NCBI GenBank assembly: GCA_003605115.1
Contig: QZKY01000015.1
Span: 1 to 64,000 of the forward strand
Direction of reading: 5' to 3'
DNA: 64,000 nucleotides
DNA from: Oxalobacter sp.
GTDB lineage: Bacteria > Pseudomonadota > Gammaproteobacteria > Burkholderiales > Burkholderiaceae_D
Below, piece after piece: positions 19,280 through 29,559 of this stretch; positions within the stretch are counted from its first letter, which is position 1, and each line of letters begins with the position of its first letter. The translations under genes were made by a program, and so were the position numbers. The notes under the pieces were generated by a model. The model was given only the letters and a program-made list of their open reading frames with translations, was not told where the DNA came from and did not search any database.

Positions 19280-19720
19280 ATGGATGCGCAAAACCCGGCA
19301 TTTTCTTGCCAGACCCGCGATGGAAGGACCGTTTCGCCAACGCAAAGGCTGTTTGGTGTCGCGGCCGGTTTTACCTCAACGGCTTCCGCTTCTTGCGAAA
19401 TGGGGTTGGATCTCAACGCTTACCTGGTTCGTCATGCTGCGGCTTCGTACTATTTCACCGTCGAAGGTGACAGCATGCGTGGTGCTGGCATTCTGGAAGG
19501 CGACAAGCTGCTGGTGGATCGCGCCATTGAACCTCGGCACGGGCATATCGTGGTGGCGGTGGTCAATAGCGAGTACGTGCTCCGGCGCTTGCATTGGCAA
19601 CAAGGTGTGATTGCGTTGCGCGCGGAAAATCCTGGGGATGCCCCTATTCATTTGAAAGAAGGTGAAGCTTTGCAGGTCTGGGGTGTGGTGGTGGGGGTAG
19701 TGAGGAAGCTCGGGGTATGA
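19280..19720 (+). CDS. umuD: UmuD-like subunit of DNA polymerase V
   Basis: 146 residues. UmuD is an S24 self-cleaving protein; its cleaved form UmuD' joins UmuC in translesion synthesis. The likely cleavage site is A29-G30 in FGVAAGFTS. The catalytic serine is in VEGDSMRGAGI. In E. coli the catalytic lysine lies in the segment EFTVKKL; here the aligned segment is EYVLRRL, so the lysine appears to be arginine. The start is ATG 19280, with GAGGGG upstream; the SOS box is 14 bases before it. The gene overlaps umuC by 4 bases (ATGA). If the substitution abolishes cleavage, activation must differ from E. coli. Confidence 0.9.
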   Translation: MDAQNPAFSCQTRDGRTVSPTQRLFGVAAGFTSTASASCEMGLDLNAYLVRHAAASYYFTVEGDSMRGAGILEGDKLLVDRAIEPRHGHIVVAVVNSEYVLRRLHWQQGVIALRAENPGDAPIHLKEGEALQVWGVVVGVVRKLGV

Positions 19721-21018
19721 GTCTTTCACCCTTGTTCGCCCTGGTGGATTGCAATAATTTTTTTGTGTCGTGCGAGCGTGCCTTTGACCCGCGCTTGCAG
19801 GGCAGGCCGGTCGTCGTGTTGTCCAGCAATGACGGTTGTGCGGTGGCGCGGTCGAACGAGGTGAAGGCGCTGGGGGTGAAAATGGGTACGCCCTGGTTCA
19901 AGATGCAGGATGTGGCGCGACGCCATGGGATTGTCGCGCTCTCGTCGAATTTTGCGCTGTATGGCGATATGAGTGATCGTGTGGTCGCGGTTTTGCGCGA
20001 GTTCAGTCCTGAGGTGGAGGTGTATTCGATCGATGAAAGTTTTGTCGGACTCGATGGGATGTTGGGGCAGTGGGGTACGGCGGTGGCGATGGGGCAGGCG
20101 ATGCGGCAGCGCGTTTGGCAATGGACAGGCTTGCCCGTGTGCGTGGGGGTTGCACCGTCGAAGACCTTGGCGAAACTTGCCAATCATGTCGCCAAGACGC
20201 AGCCTGCCTTCGATGGGGTATGCGATTTTTCCGTTATGCGTGCGCGCGAACGCGAAGCCTTGCTTGCCCTGATTGACGTGGATGAAGTGTGGGGGATTGG
20301 CAAAAAAACAACGGAAAGTTTGCAGCGCATGGGCATAGAAACCGTTGCCGATTTATTGCAGGCCAAGCCGGATCGTTTGCGTGCGCGTTTCGGCATTGTG
20401 ATGGAGCGCATTGTGGATGAATTGCATGGCCTGCCTTGTCTGGGGCTGGAAGAAGTGGAAACACCGCGCCAGCAAATCATCGTTTCGCGCTCATTTGGTG
20501 AAGCCGTGACGACGGTCGACGAAATCAGCGCGGCAGTCTCGACCTTCGTGGCACGTGCGTGCGAACGCTTGCGTGGGCAGGCATCGATTTGCGGTGCGAT
20601 CAACGTCTATATTGAAACCAGCCGTTTCCGCGAGCCACACTATGCAAACGGGGTGACGGTTCCCTTGCCTGATCCGACGGACGATACCCGCATTCTCAGT
20701 GGCGCCGCGCTGTCGGGGGTGCAGCGGATATTTCGCAAGGGTTACCCTTACAAAAAGGCCGGGGTGGTACTGATGGATATTTCTCCTGCGCAATTTCGGC
20801 AACACGCCTTGTTCGATACGGCGGGTGAGGGAATACAAAACCTTGCGCGCTCAGAAAAAGTGATGGGAACGATGGACGCGGTTAACGCATTGTATGGACG
20901 CGATACGCTGTTTGTCGGCTCGGTTGGCACGCAAGCGCGGTGGATGACGCGTTCCGATCGGCGCACGCCGCATTACACGACCGATTGGGACGAATTGCCC
21001 AAAGTGTGGGCAAAATGA
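19717..21018 (+). CDS. umuC: UmuC, catalytic subunit of DNA polymerase V
   Basis: 433-residue Y-family translesion polymerase. The palm motifs are LVDCNNFFVSCERAF (first Asp) and YSIDESFVGLDG, whose Asp-Glu pair, together with the first Asp, binds the catalytic metals. The finger segment VVLSSNDGCAVARSNEVKALG and the helix-hairpin-helix VWGIGKKTTESLQRMG are present. The C-terminal little-finger and UmuC tail (PLPDPTDDTRILSGAALSG and following) match the family rather than DinB. It overlaps umuD and shares its SOS-controlled promoter. Length and motifs are complete, so the polymerase itself looks functional. Confidence 0.95.
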   Translation: MSLSPLFALVDCNNFFVSCERAFDPRLQGRPVVVLSSNDGCAVARSNEVKALGVKMGTPWFKMQDVARRHGIVALSSNFALYGDMSDRVVAVLREFSPEVEVYSIDESFVGLDGMLGQWGTAVAMGQAMRQRVWQWTGLPVCVGVAPSKTLAKLANHVAKTQPAFDGVCDFSVMRAREREALLALIDVDEVWGIGKKTTESLQRMGIETVADLLQAKPDRLRARFGIVMERIVDELHGLPCLGLEEVETPRQQIIVSRSFGEAVTTVDEISAAVSTFVARACERLRGQASICGAINVYIETSRFREPHYANGVTVPLPDPTDDTRILSGAALSGVQRIFRKGYPYKKAGVVLMDISPAQFRQHALFDTAGEGIQNLARSEKVMGTMDAVNALYGRDTLFVGSVGTQARWMTRSDRRTPHYTTDWDELPKVWAK

Positions 21019-21222
21019 AGGGGTTATACGGGTGGGGGTATAATTCCTTCCCCCGTTTGTTGTTGCGTTGCCTCAACGACGCTTGCATGCCCTGCCGATA
21101 CGATGGGATAGTTAAAAACGATACCGCAAGCTCATTCGCTGGCTGGCGCGCTGGTTTTGTGCGAGAAAGCCACGGCGAAGTTGCAGGCACCCATGCGGGA
21201 TGCAGGAGAGGACGAAAAATCC

Positions 21223-22290
21223 ATGACGGGCGACGATTTGCTTTTTGAGGCGTGCAGAACCGGGCAGCTCAAGGTGGTCAATGAGTTGGTGGAGCGCATC
21301 CTGGTGTTCAAGCTCAAGCCCAAGGCGAATGTGAACGCCAAGGATGAGGCGGGTTATAGCCCCCTGTTTTATGCGGTTCGGGATGGCCATCGGGATATTG
21401 TGCGCACCCTGTTGGCCAAGGGAGCCGATGTGAACGCCAAGGATCGGGACGGTGCGACACCGCTTTTCCATGCCGTGCGATCCACCCATAAGGATATTGT
21501 CAGCCTGCTTCTCGCCAAGGGTGCCGATGTCAATGCACGGGACATGAAGGGGCGCAGTGCCCTGGATCATGCGGTACATGCCGGGTACGATGAAATCGCC
21601 CGACGCCTGATTGCCAAGGGCGCAGAAGAGATTGCCGGGCGTGGCAAGGTGGTGACGCTGCCCGCACGTGCAACGGCAACCCGACCGGCGAAACCGAATG
21701 ACGATGTGGGAGCGGGCAGCGTTGCCGAGGCGAAAGACAAAACCTCCGCAGCGGTGTTCCAAGCCCGGCGGGAAGCGCTCTCGGCGAAAGCGCTGCCGGA
21801 GGCGAAAGCGGGAACTGAGGCGAGCCCTGTCGATGGACGTCTGGTCAACATTGGCGATATCAACGACTTCATTTATGACGAACGTGACAGGTTGTTGCTC
21901 GGCGGCAGGTGTCGGGATGATTCGGTCGAGATCATTTGGGAATTGCTCAATGAGTACAAGCTGTATCGCGGCATGGTGGTGTGCGATCACATTGAAAAAT
22001 GCCGAGCAATACTGATGTATGCCACGGGCGAAGGGGGCGGTTTGCCTGACATGGTCGGCGAGATAGGCTGGGTGCCGAATGGGGCTGCGCTCATCGTTGG
22101 CGGGGATTTGCGGGGCAAGTCAGAGCAGTGGTTCAGGTTGGTGGAACTGGTTAGCAAACGACAAAAAGAGTTGGGCGTGGTCGAGGCATCATTTTTTGAC
22201 ATGGAGGGGGAAACCTCCATCATTATTGAGAAAAACCCGCAGCGTCGCTTGAGTAATATCGGCAAGGCTTTGGGCGGGCGAGCGGGGTAG
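21223..22290 (+). CDS. Ankyrin-repeat protein with an unrecognised C-terminal domain
   Basis: 355 residues. About three to four ankyrin repeats fill residues 1-145, with the consensus GYSPLFYAVRDGHRDIVRTL followed by LAKGADVNAKD and two further units. A Lys/Ala/Glu-rich linker (about 150-220) leads to a C-terminal domain of about 130 residues beginning NIGDINDFIYDERDRLLLGG, which I do not recognise. I start at ATG 21223 because AGGAGAGGA lies 10 bases upstream; in-frame starts at 21157 and 21193 would extend it slightly. No signal peptide is seen, so it is probably cytoplasmic, binding a protein partner through the repeats. It lies alone between umuC and lepA. Confidence 0.8.
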   Translation: MTGDDLLFEACRTGQLKVVNELVERILVFKLKPKANVNAKDEAGYSPLFYAVRDGHRDIVRTLLAKGADVNAKDRDGATPLFHAVRSTHKDIVSLLLAKGADVNARDMKGRSALDHAVHAGYDEIARRLIAKGAEEIAGRGKVVTLPARATATRPAKPNDDVGAGSVAEAKDKTSAAVFQARREALSAKALPEAKAGTEASPVDGRLVNIGDINDFIYDERDRLLLGGRCRDDSVEIIWELLNEYKLYRGMVVCDHIEKCRAILMYATGEGGGLPDMVGEIGWVPNGAALIVGGDLRGKSEQWFRLVELVSKRQKELGVVEASFFDMEGETSIIIEKNPQRRLSNIGKALGGRAG

Positions 22291-22448
22291 CGAAGCCAGA
22301 AAATTGCTCAAACTGCCACATCAGTGCTGCATAAGGCGCACTTGGGGGGCATACAGGGCTCAGAACGCCCCGTATAGAGGAGGAAATCCGGTAAAATGGC
22401 GCAGTTTTCGCCGGGAGGCGAGGGTTGACCCTATCTTTTAAAGACTGA

Positions 22449-24242
22449 ATGAAAAATATTCGCAACTTTTCCATTATTGCTCACATCGACCATGGCAAGT
22501 CGACGTTGGCTGATCGCATCATTCAGATGTGCGGCGGGTTGTCTGATCGCGAAATGGAAGCGCAAGTTCTCGATTCGATGGATCTGGAACGCGAGCGCGG
22601 CATCACGATCAAGGCGCAAACCGCCGTGCTGACATACAAGGCCAGAAATGGCGAAGTTTATAATCTGAACCTGATCGATACGCCGGGTCACGTGGACTTC
22701 AGCTATGAAGTCAGCCGTTCCTTGTCTGCGTGCGAAGGTGCCCTGCTGGTGGTGGATGCGTCGCAAGGCGTGGAAGCGCAGACGGTCGCGAATTGTTATA
22801 CCGCGCTGGATCTGGGCGTCGAAGTGATGCCGGTGCTGAACAAGATTGACTTGCCTTCTGCCGATCCGGATTCCGCCAAGTCGGAAATTGAAGAAGTCAT
22901 CGGGCTGGATGCGAGCGATGCAGTACTGTGTTCGGCCAAAACCGGGCAGGGTGTTGAAGACATTCTGGAAGCCTTGATTAAAAAAGTGCCGCCGCCGCAA
23001 GGTGATCCGGATGCGCCCTTGCAGGCGCTGATCATCGATTCCTGGTTTGACAGTTATGTGGGTGTGGTCATGCTTGTGCGCGTCAAAAACGGCACACTGC
23101 GCCCGAAGGATAAAATTTTGCTGATGGCGACGGGTGCGCAGAATCAGGTCGAAAATCTGGGCGTGTTTACGCCGCGTTCGCAATCGCGCGAGTCGTTGTC
23201 GGCCGGACAGGTGGGGTTCATCATCGCTGGCATCAAGGAATTGCAATCGGCGAAGGTCGGCGACACGATCACGCTGGCGGCCAAGCCCGCGAAAGAGCCG
23301 TTGCCGGGTTTCAAGGAAGTGCAGCCCCAAGTGTTTGCCGGTTTGTTCCCCGTCGAGGCAAATCAGTACGATGCCTTGCGCGACTCGCTGGAAAAACTCA
23401 AACTCAATGATGCGTCGTTGCAGTATGAACCTGAAGTGTCGACGGCGCTGGGTTTCGGTTTCCGTTGCGGGTTCCTCGGTTTGCTGCACATGGAAATCGT
23501 GCAGGAGCGACTGGAGCGCGAATTCGACATGGATCTCATCACCACGGCGCCGACGGTGGTGTATGAAGTGGTCATGAACAATGGCGATGTGATCATGGTC
23601 GACAATCCCGCCAAGATGCCGGAGCCCCCGAAAATCAGCGAAATTCGTGAGCCGATTGTTAACGTGAATTTATACATGCCGCAGGAGTATGTTGGCTCTG
23701 TGATGACGCTGTGTACGCAAAAGCGCGGCGTTCAGCTGGACATGCACTACCACGGCAAACAGGTGCGCCTGACGTACGAGATGCCGATGGCAGAAATTGT
23801 GCTCGATTTCTTTGATCGCATGAAATCACTATCGCGTGGTTATGCGTCGATGGAATACGAATTCAAGGAGTACCGCCCGGCAGATGTGGTGAAAGTCGAT
23901 ATGCTGATCAACGGCGACAAGGTCGACGCATTGGCGATCATTGTGCATCGCGCCAATAGCCAGTTCCGTGGTCGCCAGGTGGCGGCGAAGATGCGTCAAT
24001 TGATCCCGCGACAAATGTTCGATGTGGCGATTCAGGCAGCAATCGGGTCAACGATCATTTCGCGCGAAAACGTGAAGGCCATGCGCAAGAACGTGCTGGC
24101 GAAGTGTTACGGCGGCGACATCACCCGAAAACGCAAGTTGCTCGAAAAACAGAAAGCGGGCAAGAAACGCATGAAGCAGGTGGGGTCCGTCGAAATTCCG
24201 CAAGAAGCGTTTTTGGCCATTTTGCAGGTAGATGAAAAATGA
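22449..24242 (+). CDS. lepA: Elongation factor 4 (LepA), ribosome back-translocase GTPase
   Basis: 597 residues, the standard LepA length. The G1 motif is [13 protein letters not shown], followed by the G2 region [14 protein letters not shown]3 [12 protein letters not shown] and G4 NKIDLP. EF-G-like domains II, III and V follow, and the LepA-specific C-terminal domain ends with [20 protein letters not shown]. The family binds ribosomes and affects translation initiation and elongation under stress. It is the first gene of a six-gene run, overlapping lepB by 4 bases, with a 158-base gap upstream that should hold the promoter. Confidence 0.97.
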   Translation: MKNIRNFSIIAHIDHGKSTLADRIIQMCGGLSDREMEAQVLDSMDLERERGITIKAQTAVLTYKARNGEVYNLNLIDTPGHVDFSYEVSRSLSACEGALLVVDASQGVEAQTVANCYTALDLGVEVMPVLNKIDLPSADPDSAKSEIEEVIGLDASDAVLCSAKTGQGVEDILEALIKKVPPPQGDPDAPLQALIIDSWFDSYVGVVMLVRVKNGTLRPKDKILLMATGAQNQVENLGVFTPRSQSRESLSAGQVGFIIAGIKELQSAKVGDTITLAAKPAKEPLPGFKEVQPQVFAGLFPVEANQYDALRDSLEKLKLNDASLQYEPEVSTALGFGFRCGFLGLLHMEIVQERLEREFDMDLITTAPTVVYEVVMNNGDVIMVDNPAKMPEPPKISEIREPIVNVNLYMPQEYVGSVMTLCTQKRGVQLDMHYHGKQVRLTYEMPMAEIVLDFFDRMKSLSRGYASMEYEFKEYRPADVVKVDMLINGDKVDALAIIVHRANSQFRGRQVAAKMRQLIPRQMFDVAIQAAIGSTIISRENVKAMRKNVLAKCYGGDITRKRKLLEKQKAGKKRMKQVGSVEIPQEAFLAILQVDEK

Positions 24243-25165
24243 GTTGGCAATCGATCCTGGCAAATTTCCCCTTGATTCTTTTTGTACTGGTCATCATAAC
24301 GGGCATCATCTGGTGTCTGGATGTTTTCAAGTTCGCAAAGGAACGTCGACGCAAGGCAGAAACGGCGTTGGAAGAGTTTGATGCGCGGAATGCCAAGCTG
24401 GAAGCAGAGGGCGTCAAACCCGATACGAATGGACGCGAGGAACTGAAAACCAAGCTGCTCAAGCAGCCCGTGTGGATCGAATATTCCGGCAGTTTTTTCC
24501 CCGTGATTGCAGCGGTGTTTGTCTTGCGCTCGTTTTTGTTTGAGCCGTTCAAAATTCCGTCAGACTCGATGCTGCCGACCTTGCAGTCCGGCGATCTGAT
24601 CCTGGTGAACAAATACACATATGGTATTCGGTTGCCGATCATCAATCACAAAATCATTTCCTTGAACGAGCCCAAGCGCGGCGATGTGATGGTGTTCAAA
24701 TACCCGAATGATCCATCGCAAGATTACATCAAGCGGATTATTGGTGTGGCTGGCGACAAGGTGGTTTATCGCAACAAGCGTTTGACGGTGAATGATCAGC
24801 CCGCCACTTACCAGCCCATGCCGGAGTATTTGCATTACATGGAAAACGAAAAGCGACTCGCTTACTCCAAGCAATACACGGAGAATCTCGGCGGCGTAAA
24901 GCATGGCATTCTCAACCACGATGCAGCGCCAGCGTATATGCAACGTCCGGATTACTTTCCGAACCACGAATTGTGTACGTATAACACGGAAGGGTTTATC
25001 TGCATTGTGCCGCCCGGTCATTACTTCATGATGGGCGACAACCGCGATAACAGCCTGGACAGTCGTTACTGGGGGTTCGTGCCGGACAAATACATTGTTG
25101 GCAAAGCGTTCTTCATCTGGTTGAATTTGAATGGGGAATTCAGTCGCATTGGAAATTTTCAATAA
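24239..25165 (+). CDS. lepB: Signal peptidase I
   Basis: 308-residue membrane serine protease that removes signal peptides of exported proteins. The catalytic serine is S110 in [10 protein letters not shown] and the general-base lysine is K165 in [12 protein letters not shown]. Their 55-residue separation equals that of E. coli S90 and K145. The C-terminal [14 protein letters not shown] box is also present. Two hydrophobic segments at the N terminus ([15 protein letters not shown] and [14 protein letters not shown]) anchor it. ATG 24239 overlaps the lepA stop, the usual lepA-lepB coupling. Confidence 0.96.
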   Translation: MSWQSILANFPLILFVLVIITGIIWCLDVFKFAKERRRKAETALEEFDARNAKLEAEGVKPDTNGREELKTKLLKQPVWIEYSGSFFPVIAAVFVLRSFLFEPFKIPSDSMLPTLQSGDLILVNKYTYGIRLPIINHKIISLNEPKRGDVMVFKYPNDPSQDYIKRIIGVAGDKVVYRNKRLTVNDQPATYQPMPEYLHYMENEKRLAYSKQYTENLGGVKHGILNHDAAPAYMQRPDYFPNHELCTYNTEGFICIVPPGHYFMMGDNRDNSLDSRYWGFVPDKYIVGKAFFIWLNLNGEFSRIGNFQ

Positions 25166-25194
25166 TTTGAGTGATACATATGGGGGGTGAAATC

Positions 25195-25587
25195 ATGATG
25201 CATCGGCCAGTTGATAAACAACGAGGCGTTTCATTATTTGGTCTCATTGTTGCGTTAATTATTCTCGGATTCATTGCCGTCATGGCGATGAAAATTGTGC
25301 CTGCAGTGGTTGAATACCGGGGGATTCTGAAAGCGATTCAGGAAGCCAAAGGTTCAGGAACCACCGTGATGGAAATTCGCCAGTCGTATGATCGTCGCGC
25401 GGAGGTGGGATATCTGGAATCCATACGCGGTTACGATTTGGAAATCGTCAAGGGAGAAGATGGATTTGACGTCAGTTTCGCTTACGAAAGAAAAATTCCG
25501 CTGGTGGGGCCGGCCAGCTTGCTGCTGGAGTTTTCCGGCACAACGGCCAAGAGTCCGCTCCGAAACCCGACACGCAAGATTCAGTAA
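25195..25587 (+). CDS. DUF4845-type single-pass membrane protein
   Basis: 130 residues. A basic start (HRPVDKQRG) is followed by [21 protein letters not shown], a hydrophobic segment resembling a prepilin or pseudopilin N terminus, and then a small soluble domain. This is the DUF4845 protein regularly found between lepB and rnc in betaproteobacteria; its role is unknown. The start is ATG 25195 or 25198, after GGGGGGTGA. Its stop overlaps the rnc start by one base. In spite of the prepilin look there is no clear G-F-T-L-x-E cleavage site and no pilus gene nearby. Confidence 0.85.
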   Translation: MMHRPVDKQRGVSLFGLIVALIILGFIAVMAMKIVPAVVEYRGILKAIQEAKGSGTTVMEIRQSYDRRAEVGYLESIRGYDLEIVKGEDGFDVSFAYERKIPLVGPASLLLEFSGTTAKSPLRNPTRKIQ

Positions 25588-26396
25588 TGGACATTTCTTT
25601 GTTGCAAAACCGTTTGGATTACACGTTTGAAACGCCGTCGCTCTTGCACACGGCGTTGACGCATCGCAGCCATAGCAGTACGCATAACGAGCGTCTGGAA
25701 TTTCTGGGCGACTCCATTTTGAATTGTGTGGTGGCGTCGTTGCTGTTTGAGCGTTACGGCGATCTCGATGAAGGTGATTTGTCGCGGCTGCGCTCCAACC
25801 TGGTCAAGCAGCAGACTTTGTATGAAATCGCACAAAAAATGGAAATCTCGCGTTTCCTGCATCTGGGTGAGGGCGAACTAAAATCGGGCGGCTTCCGTCG
25901 TCCCTCCATTCTGGCAGATACGATTGAAGCCCTGTTTGGTGCCATCTTTCTGGATGGCGGATTTGAAGCGGTGCGCAAGGTAATTCGCGGCTTGTACATT
26001 CCCATACTGGATACGGTTGATCCCAAAACGCTCGGCAAGGATCACAAGACCTTGTTGCAGGAATATCTGCAGGGTCACAAGATCGCACTGCCGCAATACA
26101 ACGTGGTGGCGACGCATGGTGCGGCACACAACCAACAGTTTGAGGTGGAGTGCCTGATTCCGAAGTTGCACATTCAGGTGTTTGGCGCAGGTGGCAGCCG
26201 ACGCAGCGCCGAACAGGCTGCGGCAAAACTCGCTCTTGATTCCGCGCAAAAAATGCAGGTCAAGGCTGCTGCGGCACCGCGCAAGCGCAAGCCCAAGGAA
26301 GCGCAACTCAAGCTCATCGGCATCGCAACTGTGCAAACAGATGATCCGGTAGAGCCTGCTGAGGCTGCATCCATACCTCAGCCCAAAACGGCATGA
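25587..26396 (+). CDS. rnc: Ribonuclease III
   Basis: 269 residues. The catalytic signature [13 protein letters not shown] lies near residue 34, and the second acidic site is in the [18 protein letters not shown] segment. A double-stranded RNA-binding domain follows ([20 protein letters not shown] and [13 protein letters not shown], ending [14 protein letters not shown]). A basic and then acidic tail of about 45 residues makes the protein longer than E. coli RNase III (226 residues), which is common in Burkholderiales. It processes rRNA precursors and double-stranded RNA. It overlaps DUF4845 upstream and era downstream. Confidence 0.96.
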   Translation: MDISLLQNRLDYTFETPSLLHTALTHRSHSSTHNERLEFLGDSILNCVVASLLFERYGDLDEGDLSRLRSNLVKQQTLYEIAQKMEISRFLHLGEGELKSGGFRRPSILADTIEALFGAIFLDGGFEAVRKVIRGLYIPILDTVDPKTLGKDHKTLLQEYLQGHKIALPQYNVVATHGAAHNQQFEVECLIPKLHIQVFGAGGSRRSAEQAAAKLALDSAQKMQVKAAAAPRKRKPKEAQLKLIGIATVQTDDPVEPAEAASIPQPKTA

Positions 26397-27295
26397 CAGA
26401 CGCCACATCCCCTCAAGCCTTTCGTTGCGGCTACATCGCGATTGTTGGTCGTCCGAACGTTGGCAAGTCCACATTGATGAATGCCATGATAGGCGCGAAG
26501 GTCAGCATCACCTCGCGCAAGGCTCAAACGACGCGCCATCGCATCACCGGCATTCAGACGATAGATGACGCGCAATTCATTTACATCGATACGCCTGGCT
26601 TTCAGACGCGGCATGCTAATGCGTTGAACCGCACACTCAATAAAACGGTTTCCAATACTTTGACGGCTGCTGATGTCATTCTGTTCGTCATCGAGGCAGG
26701 CACCTTCGGTCAAGCGGATCAGCAGGTGCTCGATTTGTTGCCCAAAAACGTGCCGTGCATTTTGGTGATTAACAAATCCGATCAGGTGAAGCAGAAAGAA
26801 GTGCTGCTCCCATTTGCGCGGGAGGTGGCGTCCAAGCGAGATTTCGCAGCCATTGTGCCCGTGTCGGCGCGCTTAGGTCGTCAGCTAGACGACTTGCAAA
26901 ATGAAATCAAGAAATCTCTGCCAGAGAATCCGCCGGTGTTTGAGGCAGACGATTTGACGGATCGCAGTGAGCGCTTCATGGCTGCAGAAATCGTGCGTGA
27001 AAAAGTATTTCGGCTTGTTGGCGACGAATTGCCGTACACGAGTACCGTGCTGATCGAAAAATTCGAACAGGAAGGCAATCTGCGTCGCATTTTTGCTGCG
27101 ATTCTCGTTGGGCGTGATACGCACAAGGCGATGGTGATCGGCAACAAAGGCGCTAAGCTGAAAGAGATTTCGACACAAGCACGCCAGGACATGGAAAAAC
27201 TGTTTGGCGGGCCCGTCTATCTGGAAGTGTGGATCAAGGTCAAATCTGGCTGGGCCGACAATGAAGCCGGTTTGCGCGCCTACGGTTACGAGTGA
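26393..27295 (+). CDS. era: GTPase Era, 16S rRNA maturation factor
   Basis: 300 residues. The GTPase motifs are [12 protein letters not shown] (G1), QTTRHRITG (G2), DTPGFQ (G3) and NKSDQVK (G4). The C-terminal KH domain includes [20 protein letters not shown] and ends [20 protein letters not shown], the standard Era end. Era binds the 3' end of 16S rRNA and couples ribosome assembly to growth. The 4-base overlaps with rnc and recO match the conserved rnc-era-recO order. Confidence 0.97.
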   Translation: MTDATSPQAFRCGYIAIVGRPNVGKSTLMNAMIGAKVSITSRKAQTTRHRITGIQTIDDAQFIYIDTPGFQTRHANALNRTLNKTVSNTLTAADVILFVIEAGTFGQADQQVLDLLPKNVPCILVINKSDQVKQKEVLLPFAREVASKRDFAAIVPVSARLGRQLDDLQNEIKKSLPENPPVFEADDLTDRSERFMAAEIVREKVFRLVGDELPYTSTVLIEKFEQEGNLRRIFAAILVGRDTHKAMVIGNKGAKLKEISTQARQDMEKLFGGPVYLEVWIKVKSGWADNEAGLRAYGYE

Positions 27296-28041
27296 TGACG
27301 ATGCAGTCTCCGGTGGGAAGGGCGGAACGTGGCGGGCGCGTGACGAACCAGCCGGGTTATGTACTGCACAGCAGCTACTACAAAGAAACCAGCCTGATTG
27401 TTGACATCTTCACGCGCGAACATGGTCGTGTGGCGCTGGTCGCGAAAGGTGCGAAACGTCCGCATTCGAAATTGCGCGGGGTGTTGCAAACCTTTCAGCC
27501 CTTGTCGGTAGGCTGGAGTGGCAAATCAGAATTGCGTACCTTGACGGCAGCAGAGTGGGTGGGTGGGTTGACCCCGCTGGAAAAATCCGCGTTGTTGTGC
27601 GGTTTCTACTTAAATGAATTGCTGTTAAAGTTACTGGCGCGCGAAGATCCGCATCCGGTATTGTTTGATCATTACACGGCGACCTTGCACGAGTTGGCGC
27701 AAACGGAAGCGATACCGATTGCCTTGCGAAAATTTGAATTGGCTTTGCTGAAGGAGACGGGCGTAGGCGGCGATTGGGCAACGTGCATCATGACAGGCAA
27801 TCCGGTTGAACAGGATGTCGAATATGTTGTGGATCCGGAGCGCGGGCCACGCCCGGCCAGAAATGCCGATGTTTGGCCGCGAGTGACAGGCAAGACCTTG
27901 CTGGATATGAGAAGCGAAGACTATGCCGATGCTTCCACGCAGATGCAAAGCAAGTTTCTAATGCGGTTTTTGCTCGCGCATCATTTGGGTGGTGCGCAGG
28001 TGAAAACGCGGCAGATATTGATTGATTTGATGCAGCTGTAA
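27292..28041 (+). CDS. recO: DNA repair protein RecO
   Basis: 249 residues. The N-terminal OB fold begins [20 protein letters not shown] and continues [24 protein letters not shown]. The C-terminal helical domain includes [22 protein letters not shown] and ends [22 protein letters not shown], as in beta- and gammaproteobacterial RecO. RecO helps load RecA at gaps with RecR and RecF. ATG 27292 overlaps the era stop by 4 bases. This is the last gene before a repeat-filled gap of 343 bases. Confidence 0.93.
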   Translation: MMTMQSPVGRAERGGRVTNQPGYVLHSSYYKETSLIVDIFTREHGRVALVAKGAKRPHSKLRGVLQTFQPLSVGWSGKSELRTLTAAEWVGGLTPLEKSALLCGFYLNELLLKLLAREDPHPVLFDHYTATLHELAQTEAIPIALRKFELALLKETGVGGDWATCIMTGNPVEQDVEYVVDPERGPRPARNADVWPRVTGKTLLDMRSEDYADASTQMQSKFLMRFLLAHHLGGAQVKTRQILIDLMQL

Positions 28042-28052
28042 AATACGCTTTT

Positions 28053-28090
28053 CCCCTCCCCCTGCCAGGGGGAGAGGAAGGGTGGGGGTG
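28053..28090. repeat. GC-rich REP-like repeat (CCCTCCCCC type)
   Basis: CTCCCCCT-GCC-AGGGGGAG (28056-28074) is a perfect 8-base inverted repeat, followed by AGGAAGGGTGGGGGT. The same element occurs twice, in opposite directions, at 32705-32828. It starts 12 bases after recO and could act as a transcript-end hairpin. Confidence 0.7.
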
Positions 28091-28116
28091 CGGCGGTACT
28101 GGACGAGCGCTGTTAA

Positions 28117-28176
28117 CAATATTTAGGGGTCAGAGTAATTTTCGCTGCGCGAAAAAACTGCAGACCCCGAATATTG
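28117..28176. repeat. 60-base GGGGTCAGAGT palindrome
   Basis: Outer arms CAATATTTAGGGGTC and GACCCCGAATATTG are nearly complementary, and an inner perfect stem TTTTCGC-TGC-GCGAAAA sits at 28139-28155. Architecture and core bases match the element at 5624-5681, but the arms and inner stem differ in sequence. So the two are relatives rather than copies. Confidence 0.7.
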
Positions 28177-28220
28177 CGCTTACTTCCCTCCAGTTCCAGC
28201 GCCGGATTTTATTTTTCCTC

Positions 28221-28346
28221 GAGGAAAACCGGGGTCGGCAGTCAAATATCGCTTGCGATACTTTGGCTTCGGCCGCTACGCTTAACGTTCGCTTCACTCA
28301 CGTTAGCCTGCGCCGAAACTTCGTTTTGACGCTGCCCCCGAATTTT
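28221..28346 (-). repeat. 126-base palindromic element, copy 1
   Basis: This segment is the reverse complement of 30620-30745 with about 14 mismatches by hand count (about 89 percent identity). The ends carry ACCGGGGTCGGCAGTCAAA and TTTTGACGCTGCCCCCGAA, related to the GGGGTCAGAGT family. Internally TATCGC-TT-GCGATA and TAACGT...ACGTTA can form hairpins. It has no open frame. It sits 38 bases before pdxJ. With the neighbouring repeats it fills the 28042-28384 gap, in which no gene is seen. Confidence 0.8.
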
Positions 28347-28384
28347 CCAAGAGGGAGGGATTTAACAGAGATTCGAGACATTAA

Positions 28385-29158
28385 ATGAGCTTCCTTCAAC
28401 CCCACGCCCCAATCGTTGATTTGGGCATCAACATCGACCACGTTGCCACCTTGCGTAACGCACGCGGTACGTCGTATCCCGATCCGATTCAAGCTGCGCT
28501 CCAGGCCGAAGAAGCGGGGGCAGATCTGATTACCCTGCATTTGCGCGAAGACCGGCGTCACATCAAGGATGCCGACGTGGTTGCGATTCGCCCACTGCTA
28601 ACCACGCGCATGAATCTGGAATCCGCGATTACCAGCGAGATGCTGGATTTTGCCTGCCGCATCAAACCACAAGATGTGTGCTTGGTGCCTGAGCGTCGCG
28701 AAGAAGTGACGACCGAAGGCGGACTCGACGTGGTGGGACATTTTGTGCAAGTGAAAGCAGCCATCCGGCAACTTCAGGCGGAAGGCATCCGCGTGAGTCT
28801 TTTCATCGATGCTGATGCCGAACAAATTCGCGCGGCGCGTGAAGCGGGCGCACCCGTAATCGAAATTCATACTGGTCGTTATGCCGATGCGCACGATGCA
28901 GCACAACAGCAAAAAGAACTGGCGCGGATTCAGCAAGGCGTGTTGGAAGGTGTGAAGTGTGGATTGAGGGTCAATGCAGGTCATGGCTTGCATTACACCA
29001 ATGTGCAGGCGATTGCTGCGATACGTGATATCGCTGAATTGAATATCGGTCATGCCATCGTTGCGCACGCCGTCTTTGTCGGTTGGCAGAATGCGGTGCG
29101 CGAGATGAAGGCCATCATGGTGGCATCGCGTTTGGCTGGATTGAAGAGTCTTAAATGA
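28385..29158 (+). CDS. pdxJ: Pyridoxine 5'-phosphate synthase
   Basis: 257 residues. PdxJ condenses 1-deoxy-D-xylulose 5-phosphate with 3-amino-2-oxopropyl phosphate to form pyridoxine 5'-phosphate. Family segments are [20 protein letters not shown] at the N terminus, the catalytic Glu and Arg region [33 protein letters not shown], the EIHTGRYAD segment and the C-terminal [11 protein letters not shown] and [15 protein letters not shown]. It overlaps acpS by 4 bases. In relatives it follows recO closely; here 343 bases of repeats separate them, so it may need its own promoter. None stands out. Confidence 0.96.
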   Translation: MSFLQPHAPIVDLGINIDHVATLRNARGTSYPDPIQAALQAEEAGADLITLHLREDRRHIKDADVVAIRPLLTTRMNLESAITSEMLDFACRIKPQDVCLVPERREEVTTEGGLDVVGHFVQVKAAIRQLQAEGIRVSLFIDADAEQIRAAREAGAPVIEIHTGRYADAHDAAQQQKELARIQQGVLEGVKCGLRVNAGHGLHYTNVQAIAAIRDIAELNIGHAIVAHAVFVGWQNAVREMKAIMVASRLAGLKSLK

Positions 29159-29559
29159 TTTACGGCATCGGCACCGACATTTTGATGATTTCACGCGTTG
29201 AAGCGGCGCTGGGACGTCATGGGGATCGTTTTGCAGAACGGATTCTGGGGCCGGAAGAATTGGCGCGTTACCATCGTCGAAAATCTAAAGTCGAAGCGCG
29301 CGGCATTCGCTTTTTGGCGACGCGGTTTGCTGCCAAGGAAGCGTTTTCAAAAGCCATCGGACTGGGCATGCGCATGCCAATGACTTGGCGTTCCATGCAA
29401 ACGCTGAATGCCCCCAGCGGAAAACCGATTGTCGTATGCAGCGGCGCATTGCAGGAATTCATGGAACAAAACGGATTGACCGCGCAAGTTTCGGTGACAG
29501 ATGAATCGGATTATGCGGTGGCCTTCGTGATCGTTGAAAAACAGGAGAGCGGCAAATGA
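29155..29559 (+). CDS. acpS: Holo-[acyl-carrier-protein] synthase
   Basis: 134 residues. AcpS transfers 4'-phosphopantetheine from CoA to acyl carrier protein. The family motifs are [13 protein letters not shown] (metal-binding Asp) and [18 protein letters not shown] (metal-binding Glu and catalytic Lys). The C-terminal [16 protein letters not shown] strand pair is also present. It overlaps pdxJ and nagZ by 4 bases each, so all three are translationally coupled. Confidence 0.95.
   Translation: MIYGIGTDILMISRVEAALGRHGDRFAERILGPEELARYHRRKSKVEARGIRFLATRFAAKEAFSKAIGLGMRMPMTWRSMQTLNAPSGKPIVVCSGALQEFMEQNGLTAQVSVTDESDYAVAFVIVEKQESGK

Noticed and set aside
22431-23489. 352-codon minus-strand open frame
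   Set aside because: It is antisense to lepA, with His/Arg/Gln-rich composition typical of the reverse of a G+C-biased gene.
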